From Macrobrachium rosenbergii (lineage: Eukaryota; Arthropoda; Malacostraca; Decapoda; Palaemonidae): a stretch of 64,000 nucleotides of DNA. The translations under genes were made by a program, and so were the position numbers. Positions 1 through 11,490 of this stretch are shown one piece after another (within the stretch, counting starts at the first letter, position 1; every line of letters starts with the position of its first letter). Location: NCBI RefSeq assembly GCF_040412425.1, contig NC_089789.1, positions 41,845,606 through 41,909,605 on the forward strand, given 5' to 3'. The notes beneath the pieces were generated by a model. That model saw nothing but the letters and a program-made list of their open reading frames with translations. It ran no database searches and was not told where the DNA came from.

Positions 1-2615
1 TTAAAGACAGTACATGCTCTCCAAAATTCGTTGGTAAATTTAAACAGAAAAACAGAAAGAAAAGTGCCCATGTAGTGGTGAAAAATATTACAAACAGTGA
101 CAAGGGTAATAAGACACATAATGAGGTTAATACTTGTGGTAATGAAGCAAGGCATCTCAAGTGTGTATTTTGTGAAAAGTTCTTTGGATGGAAAGCTATT
201 ACTTGTGTAAAACTTGATGCCCCTCTGCCCTCAAGCATCATGAATCCATTATTGGTTTTGCAGCATTTTGGAATTACACTTTCCATTCCTGTGTATGGAC
301 CAGAGAAAAAGAACTTGACGTTTATAAATGTGTGTCGCATATGTTATGATCTAATGGTAGATGGTGATGAATTATACCAGAAATTCCAGTCCTTAGCAAA
401 TCAGATGAGGCAACTGTGGCCCAAACATACCATAGATAATAACTCCTCAATAGTAATACCTGTATCTGGCTCAGTAGATGAAAATATCTATGGATGTCCA
501 TCTCCAGTAGGTGAACCTCCCTTAAATAATGTTGTTTCTGGTGGTAAGGAAAAGAAAAGAAAATCAGGGAAAAAACCTCAGTATATTCTACCAAAATCAA
601 AAAAAGATGCAGACATATCTATGAATGTGATTATTCCACCTGAACTTGAAGCAATAATAAATATGAACGAGGAAAAATGTAATAAGCCAATTGTCGATGC
701 TGAGAACGTTAAACCCAAGAGAGTGAGAACAGAACCTCTCACTTGTGGTCTGTGTGGTAAAGATTTTTATGTTGAAGATCAGTGGGAGTATCATTTAGAA
801 AATGATCACAGGGTACAGAAGAAATGGCATAGGTTCACAACAAAAATGCACACAAGGCTTCGAGCTCACATAATCAGTGAACTGATAAAGCATAAAAATG
901 GCCAGAAAGGTTTTGAGTGGTGCAGTGATGATAAAGATAGACAGTGTGTGTTGGAAGAGGGCAAAATCAGTTACACATGCGATGCTTGTGGAAATGTGTT
1001 TTGTGATCAGAATTCTTTTGTTGCACATTTGCGCAACTTTCATAGTATCATGGTCGATGACTCACTGGTGTTTGGTACCGAATGCGGTAGCTGTGGAAAA
1101 CATGATAATCAGAGTTTGGACAAAAAAAGTTTCTCTGATCAATCTGAAGTAATTTCAGGCATAGAACAGGGTTTAGCAGAATGTTATCCTGATGGGAGTG
1201 TACATTTGATTGGTAGTAAACTAAAAAAGGTAGAAGATAATGGAGGTGTTGAAAATGAAATCTTGCACTTGAGTCATCTTGAAAATAATGCTGGAGATTC
1301 ATTATTGGTCAGTACCTACTGCCAGAATATTGGTGAGACATCTTTGTCAAGCAGTTCACTTAGAGAAAAGCCTGATTTGAATGAAGTCACAGCCCAGAAG
1401 AATAACCTACAGCTTGATACTAGCATTAATGAAATTAAATGTTTAATTTGCAGCAAAAAATTCAGTTCCAAGAAAGCTCTGGAAGATCATGTTGAGACGT
1501 CTCACCTCTCTTCATCTGTTATTTTAAAGGGAAATGAGAGTGGAGGTGTTGTGGACTATGCTATTGATGTTCAGGGTAGTATTGGAACAGTAAAGAAATT
1601 AAGTGAGGATTCAAATCTTACATTAGAAGAAACAGTTAATAGAACTGAAGAACTGATGGGCTGGCAGAGTGACAATGTTTTAGATACCTCTAACTTGTCT
1701 GATAAACTCAAGGTATGTAAAAGTCAGTTAGATAAAGAAATGCTCCAACATTTGGTGTATGAATGTGAAATATGCAGTAGAAGAATCGCAGGAAAGAAAC
1801 TGTTACTGATGCACATGAAGAGAATGCATAATATATCGATGGACTTGCAAGGTGCAGAGCGCCTTCGTTATTGTAAATATTGTCTGTTCCGCTGCACAAG
1901 TCGTCCACTTCTCAAAGATCACCAGAAAGAAAAGCATGGCCAGCGTAGAGAAGCAAATCGGCAACAGTGCGAAACCTGTGGTAAAATTTATTCGTCTAAA
2001 TACATTCAGGAGCATATGTCAGTCATGCATGGCAGTGAGAGAAAGCATTCTTGTAATTTATGTGGGATGAAATTCTTTGACCATAAAGGTTGGAGGAATC
2101 ATTTTTATTTAGAACACGCAAATAAAGAATGGAAATGTGGGAAATGCAATTTAGTGTTTAAGAAATATCATCAGCTGCGACAGCACATAACGTATGTCCA
2201 TAGTACAAAGGAGTTCAAGTGTGATAAGTGTCCAAAAACTTATAAAAGGAAAGGAGATTTAACAGTACACATCAAGAGAGCTCATGAAAAGATTGTCTCA
2301 TTTTGTAACTATTGCTCAAAACAATACAGAAGTCCGTATAAACTTAAAGCCCATTTAGTGAATGTACATGGGCTCTCCAAAGAAGAAACTTACTCTCAGA
2401 GATATGCGAGACATAAACGAGCAAATAATAAGCATTGGTTGTTAGGCAAAGATAGTAATATGCCATCTGACAAAACATTAGAAATTCCTGAAGGTAGTGA
2501 GGTAGATGAGGCCTGTTTGAAAATTGAAAAGGGTTCCTCTGAACTTCAGTTAGCTGAGGTTATTGAGTCAACAAGCAATGATCTTGACGAAGTAACAGTG
2601 CTCATATTATCATAA
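1..2615 (+). CDS. ZAD-like C2H2 zinc-finger protein, paralog A (5' partial)
   Basis: The frame is open to the left edge (first full codon at base 3) with no credible start ATG, so the true start is outside the window; 870 codons precede the TAA. Counting residues from base 75, C30/C33 and C87/C90 form a ZAD-like pair of CxxC motifs followed by a helix ending in LWP. Ten C2H2 fingers follow at about 224-245, 302-323, 456-477, 564-585, 600-621, 632-652, 660-681, 688-709, 716-737 and 744-765. The last seven form a near-continuous array. After the last finger comes a basic tail with the motif RYARHKRANN. ZAD domains in insects mediate homodimerisation, and C2H2 arrays bind DNA, so a nuclear DNA-binding regulator is inferred. 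Its layout matches the two + strand genes downstream, but it lacks their fourth finger. LKIE near the C-terminus fits the SUMO consensus. No specific ortholog is recognised. Confidence 0.88.
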   Translation, partial: KDSTCSPKFVGKFKQKNRKKSAHVVVKNITNSDKGNKTHNEVNTCGNEARHLKCVFCEKFFGWKAITCVKLDAPLPSSIMNPLLVLQHFGITLSIPVYGPEKKNLTFINVCRICYDLMVDGDELYQKFQSLANQMRQLWPKHTIDNNSSIVIPVSGSVDENIYGCPSPVGEPPLNNVVSGGKEKKRKSGKKPQYILPKSKKDADISMNVIIPPELEAIINMNEEKCNKPIVDAENVKPKRVRTEPLTCGLCGKDFYVEDQWEYHLENDHRVQKKWHRFTTKMHTRLRAHIISELIKHKNGQKGFEWCSDDKDRQCVLEEGKISYTCDACGNVFCDQNSFVAHLRNFHSIMVDDSLVFGTECGSCGKHDNQSLDKKSFSDQSEVISGIEQGLAECYPDGSVHLIGSKLKKVEDNGGVENEILHLSHLENNAGDSLLVSTYCQNIGETSLSSSSLREKPDLNEVTAQKNNLQLDTSINEIKCLICSKKFSSKKALEDHVETSHLSSSVILKGNESGGVVDYAIDVQGSIGTVKKLSEDSNLTLEETVNRTEELMGWQSDNVLDTSNLSDKLKVCKSQLDKEMLQHLVYECEICSRRIAGKKLLLMHMKRMHNISMDLQGAERLRYCKYCLFRCTSRPLLKDHQKEKHGQRREANRQQCETCGKIYSSKYIQEHMSVMHGSERKHSCNLCGMKFFDHKGWRNHFYLEHANKEWKCGKCNLVFKKYHQLRQHITYVHSTKEFKCDKCPKTYKRKGDLTVHIKRAHEKIVSFCNYCSKQYRSPYKLKAHLVNVHGLSKEETYSQRYARHKRANNKHWLLGKDSNMPSDKTLEIPEGSEVDEACLKIEKGSSELQLAEVIESTSNDLDEVTVLILS

Positions 2616-2681
2616 AATATCCTTCATAGGAGCTGCTCTCTTCATGCTTTGTGATGTGGAAGAAGGTGGAAGTTTTTTCTA

Positions 2682-2687
2682 AATAAA
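2682..2687 (+). terminator. poly(A) signal AATAAA for ZNF-A
   Basis: This is a canonical AATAAA 67 bases after the stop codon, followed by a T/GT-rich stretch typical of a downstream cleavage element. A second AATAAA lies at 2981-2986 and may be an alternative distal signal. Confidence 0.6.
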
Positions 2688-3279
2688 TTATTTGTACGTT
2701 TATTTTTGTTTATAACAAATTTCCCATCTGCTTATAGTGTGCCTTGCATGGCATACTATAAAGCATACAAGGCCATTTTTAGTATTCGAGTGGCCCTCAG
2801 TGCATTGCTTTCTGCATTTTTCTTTTCATTTGTTCCCTCTGGTCTCTTATCTCTTGGCTGTTCAGCTTTTTAAAACTTTATTGTGTTTCTGTTTTCTAGA
2901 AATGAGATTCATGTTTCATTAACTACTGTACTTTATTAAAATAAGTTTTCTGAAAGTAATGTTGACTTTGTAACAATGCAAATAAAGTTACTTTATTCAT
3001 TATGTATTATGTTGTTGCACTAATAGAAACCAATATTTTTTAATTGTCTCAGCCTCCAACTTCATGTTGAATCAAGCAATGCCATTGTTGAAATTACTTT
3101 TTCTGCTTTCATGAAATTATAAAGCTAGAGTACCAGTAGTTACAGCAATAATATAGTACTGTATACAGCATATGGAAACTTTTGGAAAGCTGGCAAAGGA
3201 AAGTTAGAGAAAAAATGTTTAAAATTTACAGTTGTCAATTGAACAGCATGTCAGTGAAATCAGCAACAGTTAGTCGTTA

Positions 3280-3900
3280 ATTTGAGGAAATAACAAATGT
3301 ATCATGATATGATACCTGTATAGTTCTTGAGAAGGTACTGGCTAGAGTACCAAAGCAAGCAGATAGACTGGTATTATACAAGTAGAGATCACAAGACTAA
3401 ATGAGCTGTCTATAGGGACAGTGACACGTTAGAATTTGAGATAAGATTTTGTGGAGAATGAGGAAACGACAGCAGTTGCTTCAATCAGGTGACCTGGTAT
3501 TAACAGTAGAGAATGTGGAAGAAGTTGAGGAGGTTTAAAAGATAAAAAGGGAATTGAGAAAAAGAATTATAAATCAATGCAAACAGAGCCACACATGATA
3601 ACGAGAGGAATTAAAAGACACGGGAAAGTCAATATCTAAATGCAGTGGGAGAGGTGCAGTACAAGGATGAATTTAGAACTGCCAGATTAAAAGGTAATGT
3701 CAGATAATGTGCTCAGAACTATAATATGTAAAGAGCTTTTTGATGCCCAAAACTGTATAAGAGAAGCAATTGGGTTGAGGGTGATGCCGGTGGGGCTGGG
3801 GGGGTGGGGGTGGTTGGGTGATGGAGGAATGTCTGTTCAGTGGTAGAGTAACAAGCCATGGTAAAGTTAGAGCACACGTGTTACCTTGGAAACACCAGTG
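3280..3900 (+). mobile_element. Decayed non-LTR retrotransposon reverse transcriptase fragment
   Basis: No intact ORF remains, but the frame through 3466-3535 reads QQLLQSGDLVLTVENVEEVE. This resembles the catalytic YADDLVL box of non-LTR reverse transcriptases, with YADD degraded to QSGD. Around 3600-3660 a frame reads DTGKSISKC, like the Cys-rich segment that follows the polymerase domain in such elements. Around 3800-3880 GDGGMS resembles a LGDMLnxxGG motif. Several stops and frame changes show it is dead. The family call comes from remembered motif shapes; no alignment was made. Confidence 0.55.
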
Positions 3901-5431
<1,531 letters not shown>

Positions 5432-5737
5432 AGTGGGAATCCGTAATTTTGAACTAGTGCCATAAAAATATTCCATATATTCTGCTGCGAGAAAATGTAA
5501 ATTTCTTTGAATTAATATTGAGGGTAACACCAAAATCCAGTATATATATTGATGAATAACACTAGCTCTCACTGCCATTGAATTCTAACTCAAAAGTGAG
5601 ATTGGAAAGGTCTAATTGGCATAATTAGAAAGAGTTTTACAGTATCCATAGTCAGAAATTTGAAAAGATATAGGAACCAAAATGCCTGTAACAAGTGAAC
5701 CATTTCTGTGCAGTTAATGGGATTATTGTTATAATGA

Positions 5738-6054
5738 TTCTCAAATGATAAAATTTAACCTTATAACTTATAACTTACCATAGAATGTATTTTTAGCGAT
5801 GATAAAGTTACTAGTCCATGTGAAATGAAGAGTTTCTTGGCCCAAATTTCGAAAATTAGTGAGAGGCACTTTAGATTTTGGAAGCACTCCCGGTGAATGA
5901 TATTAAAATACTTCTCAAATGATGCCATTTAACCTTAACAATTACCATATAATGCCACATTAGCAACGATAAAGCTGCTAATCCACGTAAAACAAAGCAT
6001 CGAAAGATGTCGAAAATTAACGAGGCACTTCTAGAGGGCGGAAGCACTCGCGAC
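5738..6054. repeat. Diverged tandem duplication (about 174-bp period) upstream of the ZNF-B promoter
   Basis: The copy at 5738-5895 and the copy at 5912-6054 share, in order, TCTCAAATGAT, TTTAACCTTA, a GAT-AAAG core, CGAAAATTA, GAGGCACTT and GGAAGCACTC. Several differences are CG in the second copy against TG or CA in the first. This looks like methylation-driven decay of the distal copy. Confidence 0.75.
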
Positions 6055-6420
6055 AAATATACTTTTGTGGAAACTCCTTGAGGAGCGATTTACTATGATG
6101 GCGTTGTTCGTTGCAGATTTCGTGCGGTAAATGGAAAGGTATGAACGTTATTTTACTTGAAAATATCCTTGAAATTGATAGTTGGTCGCCCAGAATGACA
6201 CGCCGTATTTAAATAATAAAGGGGAAAAGGGAAAACAGGCCCAAATGTCGCCACGTTCGATGAATTTTGAAAGGAAAGCGTTGATAATATCTTCCGAGGC
6301 GGGTTTACTCAACTACGCTACTTGTTGTTTACTTCGGGTTTATTTTTCGGAATTTTCAAAATTTCCGAGTCGTGGTTTATTAAACCGGCCGGATGTCATG
6401 CGGAAATGAAACCAACGAGA
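5900..6420 (+). promoter_or_regulatory. CpG-richer segment, candidate promoter and first exon for ZNF-B
   Basis: CpG dinucleotides are clearly denser here than in the surrounding AT-rich spacer. The donor-like AAAG|GTATGA at 6138/6139 could close a non-coding first exon. Exon 9590-9671 and the acceptor at 11274 could then carry the transcript to ZNF-B. No TATA box is evident. This is inferred from composition and splice-site shape. Confidence 0.4.
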
Positions 6421-6549
6421 TGTCATGCGGAAATAAACGTATGGTTTAAGATATATATGTCTGTTTTATGTCTGTGACGAGTTGGGAGGGTTTTAAGAAT
6501 TTGGTTAAGGCTTATCGAGGGTCAGGCTGAAGAGATATGGCTAGCCTAC

Positions 6550-6880
6550 CCTTCACCCCCACCTCAGCCTACCTTCTACGGTAGGTTATGGGTACCGGGT
6601 GCCGGTGGAACCATGCCCATATGCCCTTCGTGGGTTAAATGTAGCCCCTTAGAAGAAATACCGAAAACTGACTTAGAAATGTCCGAAATTCCCAAAAGAC
6701 CTAGCTGACGGTAGTATATGGGTATGGTAGAACCATACCCATATACCTTTCTGGCCCCTTACGGGAAATGTTCAGAACCCAAACCTGGCTTATGGTAGGT
6801 GTATGGTACCGCACGGTGAACCATACCCATATACCCGCTCGTGGGTTAAATGGGTGCCCCTTAGAAGAAAAATGGCATAG
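6550..6880. repeat. Degenerate tandem repeat with hairpin units
   Basis: Three related units carry AACCATRCCCATATRCC at 6609, 6731 and 6819. Two are followed by CGTGGGTTAAATG and CCCCTTAGAAGAAA. The middle unit holds a perfect inverted repeat at 6714-6746: 14-bp arms GTATATGGGTATGG / CCATACCCATATAC around a 5-base loop. Confidence 0.85.
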
Positions 6881-6952
6881 AAATAGCCGAAATTACCTAA
6901 AATATAGAATGGGGAGCAAGTACCCTCCCTAACCATATCAGGGCATACAGTG

Positions 6953-6972
6953 CCCTAGGTTAGGTTAGGTTA
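6953..6972 (+). repeat. Short TTAGG-type telomere-like repeat
   Basis: About three consecutive TTAGG units occur, the arthropod telomere motif. The tract is too short to be more than an interstitial remnant or chance. Confidence 0.6.
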
Positions 6973-6974
6973 AG

Positions 6975-8316
6975 ATGCGTCAAGCTTTTTGGTAAAATGG
7001 TGAAACTAAAGGCTAATGTTGCGGCCTGGTTCCCGCCACTCGCCAGCTGGAATATTTACCACTTTCATGTAATGATTTTGTATATATTTTGCCTATGTTT
7101 AGGCTATGCTATTTACTGTCTTTTATTTATGCTTTAACATTCATGCCCAAAGGGTAGGTAGTAAATATGGCACCCATTTTGCACGTAATCTGGTATTTAC
7201 TGAACCAGATGGGTGTGGTAGTAGTCTTCAGTTGTGCTGGTAATGCAGTATTTAGGGAAAAACATTCTTACACTCTTACACCCCTACAAACCAGGCCTGC
7301 AGTGTCTCCCCATTCATTTTATGGTAAACTCTTACTTGGGATTCGTCAAAACCTACACACCAGCATTTGCTGAATGAGATGGTTCAGGATATTCAGCATT
7401 TTTTTGGTTGATGTATATATGTCACCCACCCATTGGCTGGTACTAAACGTCACCCATTTTGCCTACAGTCTGATAATTAACGAGCTAAAGGGGCGTAGTA
7501 ATAGTCATCGGTTATAAACAACTTTCACACACTCGATTATTTTCAGTGGCCCCAAGGTTAGGCTAGTATAATTCAAGCTTTCATATAAGTTAAGTATTGA
7601 GCAGGTGGGTTGTCTGTCTGCATGTGGGGCTACTTTGCTATTTGAGAGGTGACCTAAAATATTTAAAAACTGTCAGCCTAGGCTAGGCCAATTACAAAAT
7701 TTTTAGTAGAGATATTTATAGGGTAAGGCATTAAGTGCACATTGATGTTAACCATTGTACTGTAAATGGAGTTATGGTAACGGTATGTGAGTGAATGCCC
7801 TGATGGAAACATGCCTGACAGGTGTACCAGGAGCCACATTACGAATGGTCCCATTGAGTGTATATAAATTGGCATGAACTAGTTTATTGTAGTCTACAGA
7901 GGTTTGGTTGAAACTTTGTTGGATAGCACCTGCCCTGATTAGCCTGGAAAAAGATGCTTAGGACAAGTTAGGTTAGTGTATGATAGGCAATGTCAATACC
8001 AGGTGATTGTCCAGAAATGCAGTTAGTCCCTGTTCACTGTTAATGTTTGGGGATAGGCATAGGAATAGGGCAAGACGCAAGTTGATTTGCAATATGAACA
8101 TATTATTTTTGGGCCAAGACTGTACTTTAGATGATTGAGTGTGGGCAGTATTAACATTTTGTGTGGAGAAGGGTGTAGGGTAAAATATCTGGCCGTGACA
8201 TGGTGGCTATGTCTGCCCCGCTTGACGCGCTTCTGAAAAAGGCATTTACAAAGACTTCACATGCATATATTTTATTAATTTGGCATATAATTATAACTCA
8301 ATTTTTTTCATGAAAC
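6975..8316. other. Spacer or candidate 5' intron of ZNF-B, no gene seen
   Basis: No ORF with coding character, RNA gene or recognisable repeat was found. Short GTTAGGTTAG bits recur (for example near 7968) but do not form an array. Confidence 0.55.
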
Positions 8317-8416
8317 TTAAATCTTTTGAAAGGTTTCTTAGTTTCATTTTCTTGTTGTTTGAGCAATTAAATCTTTTGAAAGGTTTCTTAGTTTCATTTT
8401 CTTGTTGTTTGAGCAA
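8317..8416. repeat. Two exact tandem copies of a 50-bp unit
   Basis: Units at 8317-8366 and 8367-8416 are identical, beginning TTAAATCTTTTGAAAGG and ending GTTTGAGCAA. Perfect identity implies a recent duplication or an assembly artefact. Confidence 0.95.
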
Positions 8417-9270
8417 TTAAATATAGAGTGTAAAGGTGTAAATGTAGCGGTCGATGTGTTCTGAGGGATGTTTTACCCTACAGCTGACATGTACTGCCAC
8501 TTGAACGTTCTTTTGTGTAGTATGCTTCACTGTAGCTAAAATGTGTTGTGTTATGGGTTTAAGGTACAAGTCAAGTACAGCACAGTATTATGGCCAGTTT
8601 CGTAATTTGAAAAACAGTAATTCAAGTTATGTTTGTTCCTGCCGAAATACAAGCTGTTGTCTTTAATGCAGGGATATTTTTCAGCATAAGCTGGAATAGA
8701 TCGTTGGGTAGAGCTATGATCTGAACCCATCTATCCTATTAGGAAGATTTAGCTGCCCTCTGATTTGTGTCATCACATATAGGGTCACACTTGGTTGTCT
8801 GAGGTTTTCCTTTTCAAAACTTGGGTTGAAGGCCATAACACTTTGTAATCCTTATGCCAGGCCAAACAGGCGGTTACAGGAGTCATCGCTTCTCTGGTCA
8901 CTGTTGTACCCAGGAACATAACATTTTTGGATGGCTATTCAGCTTGCCCATCAGTGGGGAGAAAACCTCCCACCTAGGAATTAGTCCTTGCTTAGTCCAT
9001 GATTCCAAAGAAAAAGTGTTCAGTGATGGCAGATGAGTAGAGGATTTCCCCCACTCTCCCTCCTACCACTCGTTACCAAGTTTCCACAACAAAATCCAGC
9101 TCCTGCTAAGGAATTCTTTTGCGTAAAAGCTGAAGTGTTTATACCCAGGAAAAATATGAATTGTGTTGAAAATGTGTTATTTTATTCAAAAGAGGAATGT
9201 CATAGGTATTCAGTATCTTCCTTTTTACCCAGTAGGCGAGCCTTCATGCATGCAGACCTGGCCAACATTG

Positions 9271-9354
9271 GGTATTCCATTTCCTTCATATAGAGACCAT
9301 TGTGTGTGTTTTGGTATTCCATTTCCTTCATATTGAGACCACTGTCCACGTTAC
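9271..9354. repeat. Two-copy 42-bp tandem repeat
   Basis: GGTATTCCATTTCCTTCATA begins at 9271 and again at 9313. The copies differ by a few substitutions in the second half of the unit. No gene is seen between 8420 and 9580. Confidence 0.85.
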
Positions 9355-9589
9355 ATGTAGCTAATTCACAACCTAGGCATCCAGTGATTCCCTTGTCCAT
9401 ATATCCTAGATGGTTTGCTCATTTCAGGATACTGAATTTATAAGCTTTTATAGGGTGGTCAGGTATATTCCAAGTCATTTTATCCTCAAGAAAAATTTAA
9501 CATTAGTTGTTAAGATCTAGATGTATCAGTAAATTTACAAAAAAAAAATTGGTATACAGAATTATATATTGTTAATCATATTTTTGCAG

Positions 9590-9671
9590 ATTTCACTTAG
9601 CAGCTAAGCAGATTGCTTGGAAGAGTTCTGATACTAAGGACAATATGCTATCTTCCTGATGCCGTAGAAAG
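9590..9671 (+). other. Candidate 5' UTR exon of ZNF-B
   Basis: A T-rich acceptor (TTTTTGCAG, AG at 9588-9589) and a donor AAAG|GTATGT at 9671/9672 bracket 82 bases. All three frames contain a stop, so it is non-coding if real. Its position fits splicing to the acceptor at 11274. RNA-seq junctions would decide. Confidence 0.4.
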
Positions 9672-11274
9672 GTATGTTTTCTTTCTATTTGACATTTACT
9701 CACAATGTACTTTGAAAGAATAGAGGTTTTCATGTTTTCAGTATGAAATTCTTTTACCACACAAAATTTCAATTCAGCTGTTTCATATCGAATTTCATAA
9801 TGTTTATTTTGGTGCTTTGTACATTTTATTAGTGTGGTTTTTAGTAAGAGTTGAAAGTTACAGTAAAAAAAGAATTTTATTTTGCCCAAGATGTGACAGA
9901 TTTTGAGGCAACTGGTCATCCTTCAAAAAGTATTGGCGTATGTTTTGATATGTATTTTGTTGTGGGTGTGTTGTAAGAGACAGATTACAATATATTGCAG
10001 TTGTCATTGGTTTAATAACTACCATTAAAGTGATACTTTGTTTATTGTGATAAATACCAAATGCTCTGATGAAAGAAATGAGTGAAGGAACATGTAGGGA
10101 GAGTTACTCTAGAAACAGCTGGTTTTATGGGCATGTTAGTTTTTAGGTGATGTTGGTCCCATATATGTTTATATAAGAGGAAATTTTATGGTCATTATTT
10201 CATAAAGTGTCTGTAATGGTATCTTTGGTTTTCTTGTCTGAAAGTAAGATTTATGGTAATCTTTAACTTATATCTAGAATTCAGTATGATGTTAAAAAAC
10301 CATCTGTTGGCTTCAACACTTAGGATGTGTGAACTACTGTATAACCACTTTGGGTAGACAAGATAAGATGTTTCTTGTTATTGGCTTACCTTTTAAGTGA
10401 ACCAAGTTATTACTGCCATCCAGGGTAAATATCGTGACTTGTCAGGCTCCATATACTAAAATAAATAATTTCGTGAGTTCCAGTGATTGCATGAAATCCA
10501 AGATAGCTAAGTTGCCTTACAATGGGTGAGTGAAAGACTACTCTAACTCGTGGGCTTGCATTTTTCTTGGCCTACAGTTGATGTTGTAATATAAGTTTTA
10601 GGATTTTTCAAATAATACTATGTCTGCCTTTTCATCACAGAATTTTAAAGTGATTGGTTGTTTACTAGAATCTAATACTACGCGTGATGGTGTGACATAC
10701 ATACTCCAGTTTAGGTTCTGGGGGGTGAACTGATGGTAACTTTCATTTTGCATCATTACATTTTTATATGTTTAGCACAACATATCTCTGATTATAACAG
10801 CCTTAGAGTTGGCATTAGGGTTTTATTCTTGTATCTTTTGTGTGTGCAATTATAGAAGTTCTTACATTGTGACTATTATGTGTGTATTTCAAAATAAAAA
10901 CAGTACATGTTTTGGTTTGAGCATGATGCCAGCATGTTTTGATAACTAGGAGTCTTCAGTTTGCTCCCATGTCAAGTGTTCTCTGATCCCCTAGGCTTGC
11001 TCTAAGGCTTTTTAGGTCAGAGATTTTTTCGTATTCTTGATAATGAGATATACTTTCATTATGGAAATTATGGTTATTCTGGTGTAGTTCAGTGTTATAA
11101 TTTTTTTTACTGACAGCTGATACAGTTTTATACGATACTATGTACTAATTGGTAGCCTTACATTTTTGTTGTTAACATAGAAATAAGAGGGGCAAACTGA
11201 AGTATCCTGTGTTAAAAACATGCTTTCTTGTGCCAAAAAACCATTCTTACATGTACTGTGTTTATTTTCAAAAG
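9672..11274 (+). other. Candidate intron upstream of ZNF-B, nothing else seen
   Basis: This is AT-rich sequence with no supported gene. It begins with GTATGT and ends with TTTATTTTCAAAAG, consistent with one intron. Confidence 0.4.
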
Positions 11275-11490
11275 GTGGATGCTGTGGTGCGTGGATTTCT
11301 TCAAGCATCTCTTCAGCTTCAAACAAACAGCAGTGATGAGGACATTAAAGTATCTGGTGGGAAGGATAAATAAAAATATGAGAATTTGTGTCATCAACAG
11401 TTTAGCTGTTTATGGATAGGTTAAGAATTCTTTTGGATTAGTGGTTAGTCAGGATACTGAAGGTAAATCACACTGCAAGGTGTGAAAAGC
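11275..11490 (+). other. Candidate 5' UTR portion of the ZNF-B main exon
   Basis: It lies between a plausible acceptor (AG at 11273-11274) and the ZNF-B start codon. An in-frame TAA at 11464 closes the ZNF-B frame upstream. One other frame reads 32 sense codons from the acceptor to a TAA at 11371 with no ATG. Confidence 0.4.

Noticed and set aside
6953..6972. Telomere or fusion scar from TTAGG units
   Set aside because: Only about three units; such bits arise by chance in arthropod DNA.
9591..9659. Coding-looking reading HLAAKQIAWKSSDTKDNM in the candidate exon
   Set aside because: All frames across the exon contain stops and it joins no neighbouring open frame, so it is better taken as untranslated.
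11275..11373. Thirty-two open codons from a splice acceptor to TAA, ending EDIKVSGGKDK
   Set aside because: It could be the last exon of an unseen gene, but no upstream exon joins it in frame and it directly precedes the ZNF-B start. It is kept as candidate 5' UTR.
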